Assembly (NCBI RefSeq): GCF_954871325.1
Contig: NC_088776.1
Coordinates: forward strand, 57,746,954 to 57,810,953
DNA length: 64,000 nt
DNA from: Gordionus sp. m RMFG-2023
Lineage: Eukaryota; Nematomorpha; Gordioida; Chordodea; Parachordodidae
Direction: 5' to 3'
Position numbers and translations under genes: made by a program. The notes beneath the pieces are model-generated. The model was not told the DNA's origin. It saw only the letters and a list, made by a program, of their open reading frames with translations, and searched no databases. The first letter of the stretch is position 1. Each line of letters opens with the position of its first letter. Positions 1 through 10,957 of this stretch are shown one piece after another.

Positions 1-104
1 ACAAGAAAGATTTTCTTTAAAAAAATTTTTTTCCATGGGGTTTTTTTCCTATGTGTTTTTTTTCCTATTACCATAATGGATATATATATATAACTCATAA
101 GAGT

Positions 105-190
105 TGTGATGACCAAGCGGTAAGAAACAGCTGTGGCAAATATTTACGTATAGTATTTAGTTTCTAGTTCGAGTCCACCTCGTGATTTGT
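105..190 (+). repeat. tRNA-like sequence (SINE head or tRNA pseudogene)
   Basis: An A-box-like stretch (TGACCAAGCGG) is followed about 45 bases later by a B-box-like stretch (AGTTCGAGTCC), the internal RNA polymerase III promoter layout of a tRNA. The long middle part would fit a Ser/Leu-type tRNA with a variable arm, but I could not draw a clean acceptor or anticodon stem. A decayed SINE head or tRNA pseudogene is likelier than a working tRNA. Confidence 0.45.
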
Positions 191-649
191 TGGACTTTTT
201 CACAAAACGTGTCATTTTTTTTTGATACAGTTTTAATTATATAAAAGATATTTATATTAAAAATATACTTATTAAATTACTGTAATTAGCATGTAAATAT
301 AAAATAAGTTTATTAATTCTATACGATTCGAAGGTATATTATTTTTTTTCAAAGAAATAAAAATGAATTAAAATTAAGCCAAAATAAAAAATTTTAAAAT
401 AAATAATGAATAATGAAAAAAATAAATGATTTAAATAATAATTTTGGATGTATGATAATAAGCTAATAATATTTTTACCTAAAGAAAAATTTAAATTTTC
501 CAAAATTTCAAAAATCTAATAAAAAGATAAATCAAAACTGAGAATTGACATTTATTTTTTCAGAAATTATGGTGGAAACTTCTCATTTTTTTTAACTTTT
601 ATATTTTTTATAAGTTATAGTACAAACAAAATTACATTATTCCAAATAT
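191..649. other. AT-rich sequence without recognisable gene
   Basis: Long A and T runs, stops in all frames. Nothing recognised. Confidence 0.5.
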
Positions 650-1053
650 CTATAAAATGAAAAAGAAGAGAAAAAAGACGGAGAGAAATGACATTTATTT
701 TTGGCATAATTCCAAAAATAATGATGAAACTCCCGTTTATTTGCAAATTTTATTAATATATGTTTAGAAAAAATGAACAAAATAAATAAAAAAAATTCAA
801 AATTTCCTAAATGAAAGAAAGATAAATATAGTAAAGAGAATTGACATCAACTTTTTAATATAATTCCAAAAATAGTAAATGACTCAAGTTTTTTTTTGCA
901 ATCATAATATTTACATAATTAAATCAATACTTGTAAAGATAAAAAAATATATATATATTTACATTTTCTAATTAAATAATTCCCTTTTTTTTCGCCTTTC
1001 ATTTTAAGTTGCAAATCTTTATTTTCAAATACAATATTTAAAAAGATTACAAT

Positions 1054-1273
1054 TAGTATTGTTAAAAAGCCCTTATTTGGGTCGATTTTTCAAAACGGCC
1101 CGATAAGATTTTTATCTAAAATAACATTATGTAAGCGTCGAGACTTGGCAAATAGATGTCAAAGCAGTTCTGTCAGCTATGAGCAAAATCTTCAGAATTA
1201 CATAATGTTATTTGGGTTATTATCTTAATTGGGGCGTTTTTGGAAATCGACAATAACCGGGCTTTTAACACTA
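1054..1273. mobile_element. hAT-type MITE (TAGTGTTGTTAAA family), copy 1
   Basis: A 220-bp non-coding element with inverted ends beginning TAGTATTGTTAAAAAGCCC. It is flanked on both sides by the 8-bp duplication ATTACAAT (1046-1053 and 1274-1281). Terminal TAG and 8-bp duplications are usual for hAT elements. Confidence 0.8.
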
Positions 1274-2662
1274 ATTACAATAAGATAAAATTTTGAATAT
1301 AAGATATTAAAAATATACTTATACCAGCCCGTATCGTATATATCAATCTTTCCTTTTTAAATTATATATATTGTTTCTTCTTCTTTTATATATATATTAT
1401 ATATTTTTTTTAAAATATATTAGGATATGGTATGTTAATATTTATAATCAAAAATTAATATTGAATTTTGGGAATAATATTTTAAGTTTATATTTAAAAA
1501 ATAAAAACTATTTCAAAAAATATCCCATTAACTCCAAAACGGAAATTCTCCTTCCTTGATAACAATTCTATTAACAGGTTACAAAATTACAGACCTAAAT
1601 AATCTACCTTTATTTTGTTCACCTCTCCATCAAAAATTCCCAACTGAAGTCGTTATCCATAATTTTTAACAATATTTTTGACATGGGACGAATTTTAGTA
1701 TCTACTTCCAGCTCACTGGTACCTTTACAAACTTTCGTAAATGTTTAAATATTCCCAAATAACTTCACTATTTCGCTAATCCTCATTATTTTTTCTCTCA
1801 CAAAAAAAGTTACCTACTTTTGGAATCAATATTTATTTAAACTTTCTTGGAAAAAAAAATTTAAAACTAAATTTATATCCACCTTTTAACTGGGAATTAG
1901 CTCGATTATCTGGAAAAATGGGGGCTTTGTCACTTCATACCCTGTCCATTTCTTAGCCCTTAATAAACAATTCGCCAATATCGAGAATTATCTACTACGT
2001 TTCCCCCGAAACAGCTTTTCTTATAATAGTTTTAGAGAAAAACATATTTTCACCCATAATATCTAAAATCTCTTATTAATTTATATTCCTCTCAATTTCT
2101 CTAAGATATTAAACTTTTTCAAAATGATGATGGGATTGATGGTCATGAATGGCTGGAATTATGATTCTCTTAACCACCTAACAAGAACCCTAGACTCGAC
2201 TGCAATCTTGTTCAACCTCATCATTGCATGAACAATATACCTCAGGGAAGACATGATCTTAATTGCATTAAAGCCAAGTCGAGATATCCAACGCCACACT
2301 TAAATCAATATAATAATAAACCTCCTTCTAAAAAAGGTTGGTATTTTTAACATTCTAGAACCCCGTAATCTTTTAACTGATGACAGTTTATCTCTAATTT
2401 GGGATTATACACGCATCTCATCCTTCCTTACCAATATAAGCAGCACCTGCTGGCAGTGTAGCAGAGACTAAAAAAGATTAACAAATATAATAATCTAGAC
2501 AATTTTATATTCTCGCTATAAGTTACTTCCACAAATAGACAGTTTGAGCCCATCATTTTTTTTAAAGGATTTAGCACATAAAATAATACAAATATTTGAA
2601 CATCGGGATTAGTATTCCTTAAACCGAATATACAGATTAAATATTTTTTAAATTTTAACCTT

Positions 2663-2665
2663 TCA

Positions 2666-2746
<81 letters not shown>

Positions 2747-3118
2747 TTCCTTCCTTCCTTCCTTCCTTCCTTCCTTCCTTCCTTCCTTCCTTCCTTCCTT
2801 CCTTCCTTCCTTCCTTCCTTCCTTCCTTCCTTCCTTCCTTCCTTCCTTCCTTCCTTCCTTCCTTCCTTCCTTCCTTCCTTCCTTCCTTCCTTCCTTCCTT
2901 CCTTCCTTCCTTCCTTCCTTCCTTCCTTCCTTCCTTCCTTCCTTCCTTCCTTCCTTCCTTCCTTCCTTCCTTCCTTCCTTCCTTCCTTCCTTCCTTCCTT
3001 CCTTCCTTCCTTCCTTCCTTCCTTCCTTCCTTCCTTCCTTCCTTCCTTCCTTCCTTCCTTCCTTCCTTCCTTCCTTCCTTCCTTCCTTCCTTCCTTCCTT
3101 CCTTCCTACTTCCTTCCT
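2663..3118 (+). repeat. (TTTC)n then (TTCC)n microsatellite
   Basis: About 80 bases of TTTC repeats run directly into about 370 bases of TTCC repeats, nearly perfect until a TACTTCC interruption at the right end. The counterpart in the other inverted arm (11600-11763) is less than half as long. Confidence 0.97.
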
Positions 3119-3375
3119 ATTAAATTTTTATATTTTCATTTACTAAGAGTTATTTTTAGTTAAATTTTATACTGTACTTTATACGATAACTATAAAAGTA
3201 TGATATAAAGAAGAGAATTCCCGTGAAAAGCGAAGCTCTCCAACATCGCATACATTCTAAAAAAATCTTTAAAGATGAAAATTGTACAGTATGGAGGAAA
3301 GCGGAAACTTGTTTATTTCATCAAAAGCCCAATTTATTGAATAGATAGGAAATAGACTTAAAAGAAAAATCATAA

Positions 3376-3579
3376 TTGGAAAAAAACCAGCAATCATGGA
3401 AAAATTATGGTTCCACGTTAATTCGGGCTTACATAACATTGGCTACTAATCAACATAACTTATGTGGTAAATTGTTCAACCAAAGAAATTGGTGTAAATA
3501 TTGGTTGTTAATTTTTTTTGATATTACACATTTAGTAAATAAAATTGAGACTTTTGTAAAAATAAATATGAAGAAATAA
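3376..3579 (+). other. unrecognised 67-codon ORF
   Basis: Open from a TTG, so no firm start. The peptide includes a short C..C spacing (LCGKLFNQRNWCKYW) but matches no domain I know. It sits between the inverted arm and the GC-rich minisatellite. Chance openness is possible; very low confidence as a gene. Confidence 0.12.
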
Positions 3580-3667
3580 TTAATAGGACCAACATTCAAA
3601 ATGATTACTATTTAATCATCCTTATTTTTTTTATACTAAGTAGTATATCATAAATTGCAACTGTAAT

Positions 3668-3816
3668 AGATACGCGCCGAATTGACGCCGCGCTGAATTG
3701 TCACCGCGCTGAATTGTCACCGCGTTGAATTGTCATCGCGCTGAATTGACGCTGCGCTGAATTGTCGCCACGCCAAATTTTATGCGCCGAATTTTCCGTA
3801 CCGAATTGACGTGATA
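3668..3816 (+). repeat. GC-rich 16-bp degenerate minisatellite
   Basis: Six to nine degenerate copies of a unit close to GCGCTGAATTGTCACC, drifting to GCGCCGAATTGACGCC and shorter forms at the right end. It is strikingly rich in CG dinucleotides inside very AT-rich DNA. A scrap at about 36185-36225 (ATTGTCACC, ATTGTCGCC) may be related. Confidence 0.85.
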
Positions 3817-3819
3817 CCA

Positions 3820-5340
3820 CCCCTATTCTTATCGTTCTTTCGATCAAATTCTCATTTAAAGCGAACATATATTTTTAAAAAAATTTACATTATTAATTTA
3901 TACTTTCTATATTACTAATATTGAACGGCTAAATGATTTAATAAAATAAATAAACGATTTTATTTCCTAAGATTTTAAATGATAGAAAACATAAATGCTA
4001 AATTATGACACTACCTGAAAAAATAATTTTTGTTTGCTTAACAAAATAAAATCTTTTATTCGCTTCATTATCACCTTTCCAGAGGAAAATTATCTGGACC
4101 TTATGCTATAAATTCAATACTATCCAGAATCTTGAGATCTATTAACATCCCCATCCCTCTCTCGAATCATCTAGTCATAGCCCTGAGAGTTAGACTGGAC
4201 CCAATGGACTTGTCAGCAGACTTGCTTAGGGTTTTCCAGATCATTTATGCGAGCTACATCCTGAGAGCAGAAAATGCAAAAAAAAACAATAAATACAATT
4301 ATAAGATCTATCTTAGGTTTTTTCCGCAGCTTCGAAGTGAATCATTTGGACATCAAGTCCTAAATTATTCAAAATGATAAGACTTACAACCAAATAATTG
4401 TCAATCAAACTGTCGTTTTATCCATGGTTCAAGTTACAAATGTAAAAACATATTAACCCTCCACCCCTCTCTCCTTGTAAAGCTATTTTTTAATAGTTTA
4501 ATATGTTTATTATTATAGTATATTTTTATGTCATATTTATTATTTATTTTTAATAAAATATTTTTAAAAATTATAAAACGATGAAATTTTACTGCTTAAT
4601 TAAATAAGGTATACTTAAAAAAAATATATATGTTGTATACCAGAAAACGATAAATAAATTGAACATTAAATACCTGACGACAACCTATCATTATTTTAAA
4701 TGATAAAATTTATAAGACCAGGATTTATGGTGAAGAGTTAAATCGAATTTAAAAGTTCGGTTAAAAATGTCAGCTGTTTTTTGTAAAAACAATCTGAAAG
4801 TTTCCTTCCTTTATATATTCATAATTTTAAAATATCCAATTGGAAACGAGATAAAATTTGTTATCCTCAATCACAATATAGAATACCAAGATTCAATACT
4901 ATATTAGAAATTATTATTATAATGTATATTATTTTTTAGATCAAACTATAACATCGGTGGCGGGTATGCCATGTAAACATCAATTGAAGTCCTATAAAGA
5001 ATAAATTATGGAATTATTTTTTCAAGAAGCTTTATAAGATATTTTGTTAATTATGTACTTCCAGCTTATACATTTTATAATTATAACATGAATTTTCTTA
5101 TCTTATATACATTTGAATCATGGTCAGTACATAGATAGTTACATCTAAAGAAGGTTTTAGTACCTAGAACTGTAATGATATTGCATCTATAAATCGCTTT
5201 TAAGAAAGTAGCATTTATTAACTATAATGTAGATAAATACATCTTTTTTACACATATACCTTTAAACTGGAATAGTTACATTTGATCTATTTTAACTTTG
5301 TTGTTCAATAATTTATTTACAAATATAAATTTTCTTGTCA
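3820..5340. other. intergenic, with one less AT-rich patch
   Basis: Mostly AT-rich and featureless. At 4085-4265 the composition shifts and a plus-strand frame stays open (4132-4377, from a TTG). The peptide there (LSNHLVIALRVRL and onward) is unplaced; a LINE scrap is possible but not shown. Confidence 0.35.
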
Positions 5341-5342
5341 TA

Positions 5343-6198
5343 ATGGATGATAATCTGAATAAACATAACAAATTATTAGCCAGTTTAACCAAGAATGCAC
5401 TTAAATATAAGAAAAAAGGAAACGCTTAGTTCTCTAAAGGGGATTATAATAATGCATATCAAAGTTATACAGATGCTATATAGTTGAATTCAAATGATGC
5501 AATATAATATAATAGCAGGGCTCAAACTCTAATAAACCTTAATAATATAGGAATTGGTGATTCTAAACAAAAAGAAAAGTTATCTAACCCTGGTTATAAG
5601 GATTATATGCATCTTAATCCTAGTATTCTTAAAATATTGTCGAAATCCTATTTTAGAAGAGGCCTATCTAGGTATGAATTGTTTAATGAATAAACTTCAA
5701 ATTTCAGATATTGACAAAAATCAAATAAGGCAATGCATTGTTTTTAAGATGATTTTAGATTTTGAATCACCTCAAAATTTATATCAATTTCTTAAAGATA
5801 TGTCATTCTTATCTAAATTACAGATAAAAAATATAAATGATCAAATTTTGCATTTTAAATATATCTCAAAAATTAATCCAAACAATTATCCAGATATATT
5901 TAGAAAATCCTTAGAATACTTACACTTAGAATTCATAATTAAAATTTTTAAAAGTATATAGTCAAGTTTCAAAGAATCAAAGTACAAATAATTTTCCTAT
6001 TGATGTTTTTGGTCATTTAGAAAATTTGAGCAATATTAAAAGATTTTATACTATTGTAACCCATTTTTAAATGCCTCAGATAAACAAAATATCAAAGAAA
6101 TTTTATCGAGCTGTGAATCAAATATATCTGATATATCCCATGAGATAGAATTATAAAAATTTATAAATTATATAGTTTATGATAAATGTAAAAACTAA
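5343..6198 (+). pseudogene. processed pseudogene of a TPR co-chaperone-like protein
   Basis: An intronless frame starts at ATG 5343 and encodes a typical tetratricopeptide repeat: K-K-K-G-N-A, then FSKGDYNNAYQSYTDAI and NSRAQTLINLNN. A later helix pair is KSYFRRGLSRYELFNE (about 5646-5693). This layout is seen in UNC-45, STIP1 and TTC-type proteins. In-frame stops fall in the first repeat (TAG, TAG, TAA), and the reading frame shifts near 5690 to one open until 5961. It continues in other frames to about 6198. The lack of introns beside intron-bearing genes points to LINE-mediated retroposition of an mRNA, then decay. The UNC-45 link is a guess from N-terminal TPR spacing; the downstream part is only weakly reminiscent of it. 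Confidence 0.7.
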
Positions 6199-6469
6199 TT
6201 CATGTTAAATACATTTTCTTTAATATTAATCTGTCTACTATAACATAACACTGTCTGTCTTTCAGGTTTGCATTTTTCATTAAAATGTTATACCATAACT
6301 GATGTATTGATAATTTGGGATTAGCTGATTGACACTTAATTTTAACTAGAAACTAAGAAATATTTGATATGGCAATGATGATCTTAAGTCCGTGAATAAT
6401 AATGATAACGATTCCGGGTTCACTATAATAATGATAATGTGGTATTTTTACTTCTCCCACTATCATCCT

Positions 6470-6700
6470 CTCATAATCAAGTTATTTTAATCGGGCATTG
6501 GCTTTAACCTCTCTTTTTATCTTCCCATGGGCGTTTAAGTAAGGGGCTTTGGCTCTTGCGCGCACAAGTAACTGCGGCCTGCCCAAAAAACGTGGATGGT
6601 CCTCTTATTTATTTAATTATTACCCATTATTTTATCCCAGTTAGATGGGCTCTTATGAGAGAACCAAGCGTTGCTCTGTTGTATGTATATCTTTGATATA
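6470..6700 (-). repeat. inverted-pair repeat, left copy
   Basis: Less AT-rich block whose reverse complement matches about 9530-9715. Shared landmarks are CAACAGAGC, the GGGCA(A/G)GCCGCA core, and the CACGTTT/GGGC stretch. The pair brackets the degraded LINE, MITE and HTH remnant. Its family is not identified; it may be a foldback element or two oppositely placed copies of one repeat. Confidence 0.6.
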
Positions 6701-6879
6701 TATATGACATTTTAGGGCTAGTGCGCTTAATATCATGTATCAACCAAATTTCAAAGAGCACTAACTCAACTCAGAACAAATTTTGACAATACTCATATTA
6801 AGGTTTGAAAAATCATTTTTCCTATACCACCTGCACCTATAATTTCAGAGTTTATAATAAGCTCACTTTAAATTGAAAC

Positions 6880-8440
6880 TACTAAGAACACATTATCTTG
6901 GAAGTAAAAATACAACCCTCATATGCACTATATAAATTAATTATTCTGTTTTCATCTACATCAAAACCATTATATAACAACATGCCAGCAAATAACTCAA
7001 CTCCAATGTTTTGCCTTAGACTCAAAGTAACAAACTTATCAGGTATTAAACCACCTTCTCATCATAAGCATGAAAGGAATCTGCCCAACCTGTCACAAAC
7101 TTATTAATATAAAAAAGATGACCATCTATACAAACATGGCCCTCTAGCCCTCCCTTGCTCAGGTTCTAATACATTTTGCACAAAACTAATAGAACCCACA
7201 ATCAATACCAAAAACATACAAGTAAATAACAAATCACTGGAAGAATTTATCTTTATTAAAAAAATACCAACAATAAAACACATCCCATCTAGTAATTACC
7301 AAATCAATGACCATCTTACTTAATTATTTGATAATATTAACAAAGATTTGTCAAATTTAAATCATTGGAATAATCTCTTCACATTCCCTATCAAATGCCT
7401 CTCAATCCCAAAAAATAACAATCTATCTCACTACCTAACCTAATAAAAGAAAGACTCAAAAATTTTGAAAGTTTAACGCTATTAGAATATGTTAAAAATC
7501 CCAATAATTCTAATGAAAGTTTCAGTAATACCTGCAAGAAAATTTCCAAAAAAATAAATGAAGGTGACATATGTGGTCCACAAAAATTAATCTCTTCACA
7601 AACAAAACTCGCCCCATCTAACAACGAGACCCTTAAAAACCTAAAATCCCTTTATCCACGTGTTTCTTATAGGCTTACCAAACCCACCACTCAATATCCC
7701 CCCATTCATAATTACAAACTAAGATATTCGCGATACATTAAGTGAATTTAATAAATTTTCAGCAACAGGCCTGGATGGCTATAGACCTTCTTACTTCCAA
7801 ACATTTTTAAAATCTCATAATTTCAATAATTTTTTTTAACTCACTTACCACCTTTTAATAATATATATATGCTAAAGATATTCCCACATTAGCTCATCAA
7901 ATTATATTTGGAGTAACTTGATAGCTTTTGAAAAACCTAATGGTGGCATCCGCCCAATCACAATCGGTTCATTTTTCAGACACGTGATAGCTAAAATTAT
8001 AACAAAAAATAAATAAAATCCGATACTCATTCCCTGCTTGGAAAATACCAATTAGGATGCGGAACTTAAAAAGGCGTAGATATAGCCTCTCACTTCCACC
8101 TCCAACATCCACCAATAAACTCCGTTTTATGCAAAATCGATTTTAAGAACACTTTCAATACAATTTCACGTTCCTTGGCACTCGAATCTTTTTTCGATAA
8201 TTTCCCCCAATACTCGCGCTTCATAGACATCTGATTATAACAAAAGCACTCCGCTCATTTTTAATGGTAGAATTATATACTCTGAAGAGGGAGTACAACA
8301 GGGCGACCCCCTCGGCCCTATTCCTTTCTTAGCTATCCACATTATAATGAAAGATCTTTACACAATAGATTTGACGAATATTGATTGCCCCAGGAGTATT
8401 TCTTCTATCAGGCTTCTTGCCAGCTCTTTTTTCTCGACTA
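6880..8440 (+). mobile_element. degraded LINE reverse transcriptase, family A
   Basis: Non-LTR reverse transcriptase in pieces over all three plus frames. In order: SATGLDGYRPSYFQTF (about 7760-7805), the A/G-x-G-D-G block before the fingers; EKPNGGIRPITIGSFFRH (about 7930-7985), the I-R-P-x-x-I-G motif; then SEEGVQQGDPLGP (about 8285-8325), the QQGDPLGP block. The catalytic (F/Y)xDD box and the C-terminus were not found here. At least four frame changes and several stops are present. The 3' part of what looks like the same family is seen at 25500-26420 and, on the minus strand, at 19430-19800. Clade not assigned. Confidence 0.75.
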
Positions 8441-8519
8441 ACCTATATTTTTTATATATTTGCTAATTGTTGTTTTCGTTTTTGGACTACCAGGAGGTAA
8501 ATTTTCTATTATCTGCTGG

Positions 8520-8742
8520 TAGTGTTGTTAAACGGCTGGTTTTGAGCCGATTATTAAAAATGGCTAACTCAATATTTCACCGAGAATAATATTCGCAAGA
8601 TCTGAAGATTTTGTTTGTAGAAGGAACTAAAATTTAGACATCTATTAGCGAAATCTTGGGGCTTAGGAAATGTTTTTCTGGCTAAAATATTGAGTTAGCC
8701 GTTTTTAAAAATCGGCTTAAATCGAGCCGTTTAACAACACTA
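8520..8742. mobile_element. hAT-type MITE (TAGTGTTGTTAAA family), copy 2
   Basis: Ends TAGTGTTGTTAAACGG and CCGTTTAACAACACTA form near-perfect terminal inverted repeats. The 8-bp duplication TCTGCTGG is exact (8512-8519 and 8743-8750). No coding capacity; the halves are partly self-complementary. Confidence 0.88.
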
Positions 8743-8832
8743 TCTGCTGGATATTAAGAGTATTACTATCCATCAATAAATTTATGATGCGTTTTTCAAT
8801 TATGGAAGTATCTTTTTTTTACTTCCTCTTTT

Positions 8833-9119
8833 TTAAATATTATATTCTTTTAAGGGATCTCCGTTTATATCTGGGAATGTGTCCCGTCTAAATTTATGAA
8901 CTGATGCTGTAGACATTTCGACGTATTTTGCAATGTCTTTAATTTTCATCTGTTCTCTTTCAGGCATTGATAACATTTTAGTAACTATATCTATTTTTTC
9001 TTTATTCCAATATTTGTGTATTCTTTTTGGTCTTTGAATTCTCGACGAAGATTGGAGTTTTCATTTAAATTGGAAAAATTAATATTACTATTGGATAATA
9101 AAGATTCTATATTAAACAT
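8833..9119 (-). pseudogene. helix-turn-helix ORF remnant
   Basis: On the minus strand an ATG at 9119 opens a short N-terminal frame (M-F-N-I-E-S-L-L). About 60 bases on, a different frame carries RPKRIHKYWNKEKIDIV, then a helix-turn-helix-like segment KIKDIAKYVEMSTASVHKF with R-R-D-T-F-P after it, ending at the stop at 8833-8835. One frameshift separates the two parts. The fold suggests DNA binding, as in the N-terminal part of a transposase or a small regulator, but no family was recognised. It lies just downstream of the hAT-type MITE and inside the 6.5/9.6 kb inverted pair. Confidence 0.4.
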
Positions 9120-9376
9120 TTTTTTTTATTATTTAAGAAAAATTAAAAAAATTAATAAATATTTTTTTACTTATTTTAGAGTAATTTAAAAAATTAATAA
9201 ATGTATAACACATTTTTTTTATTTTTAATTAAATTTCCAACACATTTCTTTTCAACGATTAATCTTGTTAATTAATTACTTGTCCATATTTAATTTCAAT
9301 ATGTATTAAATTAAAATAAAACTTTATTACCCCTTTTTATTGTTAGTTGATTTTTAACAAAATTTTTTAAAAAAAT

Positions 9377-9417
9377 AACACATTACCGGATAGAAACACA
9401 ATGACGCGCTAACATAT
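9377..9417. repeat. end fragment of a GTTAGCG foldback element
   Basis: Contains ACACATTACCGG and GCGCTAACATAT, the right terminus seen in the foldbacks at 35419 and 41595. Only this end is present. Confidence 0.5.
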
Positions 9418-9529
9418 AGATTATAAATAAATACAAAATTTTATTATAAAAAAAGCAATTATTTATGATAGTTTAACAGCTGAGAGATTTATTTACGTGA
9501 TAATACGTGATATATAGCGCTTCTGCCCT

Positions 9530-9715
9530 CTAGCGTTGAAGGTTCAACAGAGCTACGCTAGGTTTTCCTCATTTCCATCTAATTGGAAAAATTTAATTTG
9601 GGTATAAAAGTAAAAATATGAGGAGCCCTCTACACGTTTGTGGGCAAGCCGCACCTACTTGTAGGCACAAAACCTCTATAGGCTTATTAAAAAGGAGTGG
9701 GGCAAAGAAAAGGAG
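9530..9715 (+). repeat. inverted-pair repeat, right copy
   Basis: Reverse-complement partner of 6470-6700. It interrupts the segmental duplication, since the counterpart near 50.2 kb lacks it, so it is an insertion at this site. Confidence 0.6.
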
Positions 9716-10019
9716 CATATACCCGAGAACTACAGTATAATTTAATTACTTGGGTGATGGCTCATTTTAAGCTTAATTTCTTTAGTGTAAGTTATAATTA
9801 CTATCAATATTGTAAGTAAATATGATTAAAATAAAATAATATTTACCCTTCTATCACTTCAAATTTTCCACCCAAATCATTTTTTACATTTTAATGAGGA
9901 AGTTAATAAAAAATCTTAATGAATGAAATCAAGTCATTTTTTTTAAAAAATGAAAGTAAAATAAAGTTTTTTTTTTAAATGTGGAAATTTTGTATATGAT
10001 TGAATATTAGGTTAAACTA

Positions 10020-10106
10020 TTGTTGTTAAACGGCTCGATTTTTAAAAACGGCTAACCCGATATTTTAACTAAAAATATTAAGCAATTCGGAGATTTTGCT
10101 TATAGA
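10020..10106. mobile_element. truncated hAT-type MITE flanked by a 13-bp direct repeat
   Basis: Begins TTGTTGTTAAACGGCTCG like the other copies but covers only one end. TTAGGTTAAACTA occurs immediately on both sides (10007-10019 and 10107-10119). Confidence 0.6.
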
Positions 10107-10780
10107 TTAGGTTAAACTAATTTAAAAAAAAATGAAATAATGAATATAATATGTTTTCTTAAAGGCGAAAATTATGTATATGATATGATGAATATTAGGT
10201 TAAAATATTAAAAAAATAAGATTAATCATGAATAAATTCAAATATCCCATAAATGCGGAAAAAAATTGAGCTTTTTTTCTCCAACGCTTTCCATTTAAAC
10301 AGTTTTAAATTGTAATATCAAACATTTTCTGACCAAAATATTACATATATTTTATGTTATTTTAGATTTTAGTTTTCTTACCTTTTACATACTAGTAAAA
10401 AAAATTTATTAGTTTAAGGAACTAATAATGTATATTTAAATAAATAGAAATACACATATCACCAAAAATCTAATTATAAATAATATATAAATATATTGAA
10501 CGTATATTGTTTAACTAATGATTGACCCTTTTTAAAAATTTGTTCAAAAGACTTTTTAGTAGAATAATTTCAAACCAGTGCAAATCTATCTTTTTAATGG
10601 AAAAGTAAAAATAGTGAAAAAATATTTGTGAAAATTTTAAATTGAAAATTTTCAAACAGGTTTTGGGAGCAACCTTTAAGATAAGTTTAAAAGATATTTA
10701 TAAAAATTCAAAAAAAACATATTTTTAAAGATGAAAAAATTAAAAAATGAATAATTTTCTTAATATTATATGTCTTTTAG

Positions 10781-10957
10781 GGTCAAATCAGCTTCAGCAA
10801 TCGAACATTCTCGATAAACTACATTGATAACGGAGGCAATAATCATACTAAGATTCTTCCCCCGTTCGAAGTTATACGGAATTTGAAGGTAGGCAAGTCT
10901 TTTGCTCTCACTCAAACTGATCCAACATTTAAACTAATTAAACGATGCGAAAATTAA
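10781..10957 (+). CDS. orphan terminal exon, paralogue of the exon at 57.58 kb
   Basis: A pyrimidine-rich acceptor (TATGTCTTTTAG) is followed by 58 codons and a TAA, in phase 0. The peptide starts GQISFSNRTFSINYIDNGG and ends with P-T-F-K-L-I-K-R-C-E-N. About 70% of residues are shared with the exon at 57584-57757, including IN-YID, EVI, LTQT and PTFKLIK. Both reading frames are free of stops after the duplication, which argues that at least one and perhaps both are still used. The preceding exon (counterpart of 48845-48961) was not found upstream in the window, so this may be a duplicated gene tail. AATAAA motifs occur at about 10990 and 11108. No family was recognised for this C-terminal segment. 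Confidence 0.6.
   Translation, partial: GQISFSNRTFSINYIDNGGNNHTKILPPFEVIRNLKVGKSFALTQTDPTFKLIKRCEN

Larger units (their letters stand above)
650..3330. repeat. left arm of a large inverted duplication
   Basis: This stretch matches the reverse complement of about 11130-12990. Anchors seen on both sides: the 840-895 block and 12764-12830; the MITE at 1054 and 12349; the block at 2140-2270 and 11940-12080 (containing GACTCGACTG and its complement); the tetranucleotide arrays; and 3180-3270 and 11160-11260. The left arm has extra sequence at about 1470-2060 and 2280-2420 that the right arm lacks. These extra blocks are less AT-rich and could be further insertions. No ORF in the arm looks real. 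Confidence 0.75.

Noticed and set aside
1371-1559. 62-codon ORF in the left arm
   Set aside because: Phe/Tyr/Ile/Lys-rich chance frame; the counterpart in the right arm is not conserved as coding.
5343-5700. Alternative genetic code with TAA/TAG as glutamine
   Set aside because: In-frame TAG and TAA occur inside a good TPR match, which briefly suggested recoding. But the same sequence also has frameshifts, and the better exons end at ordinary stops or splice sites without internal TAR codons.
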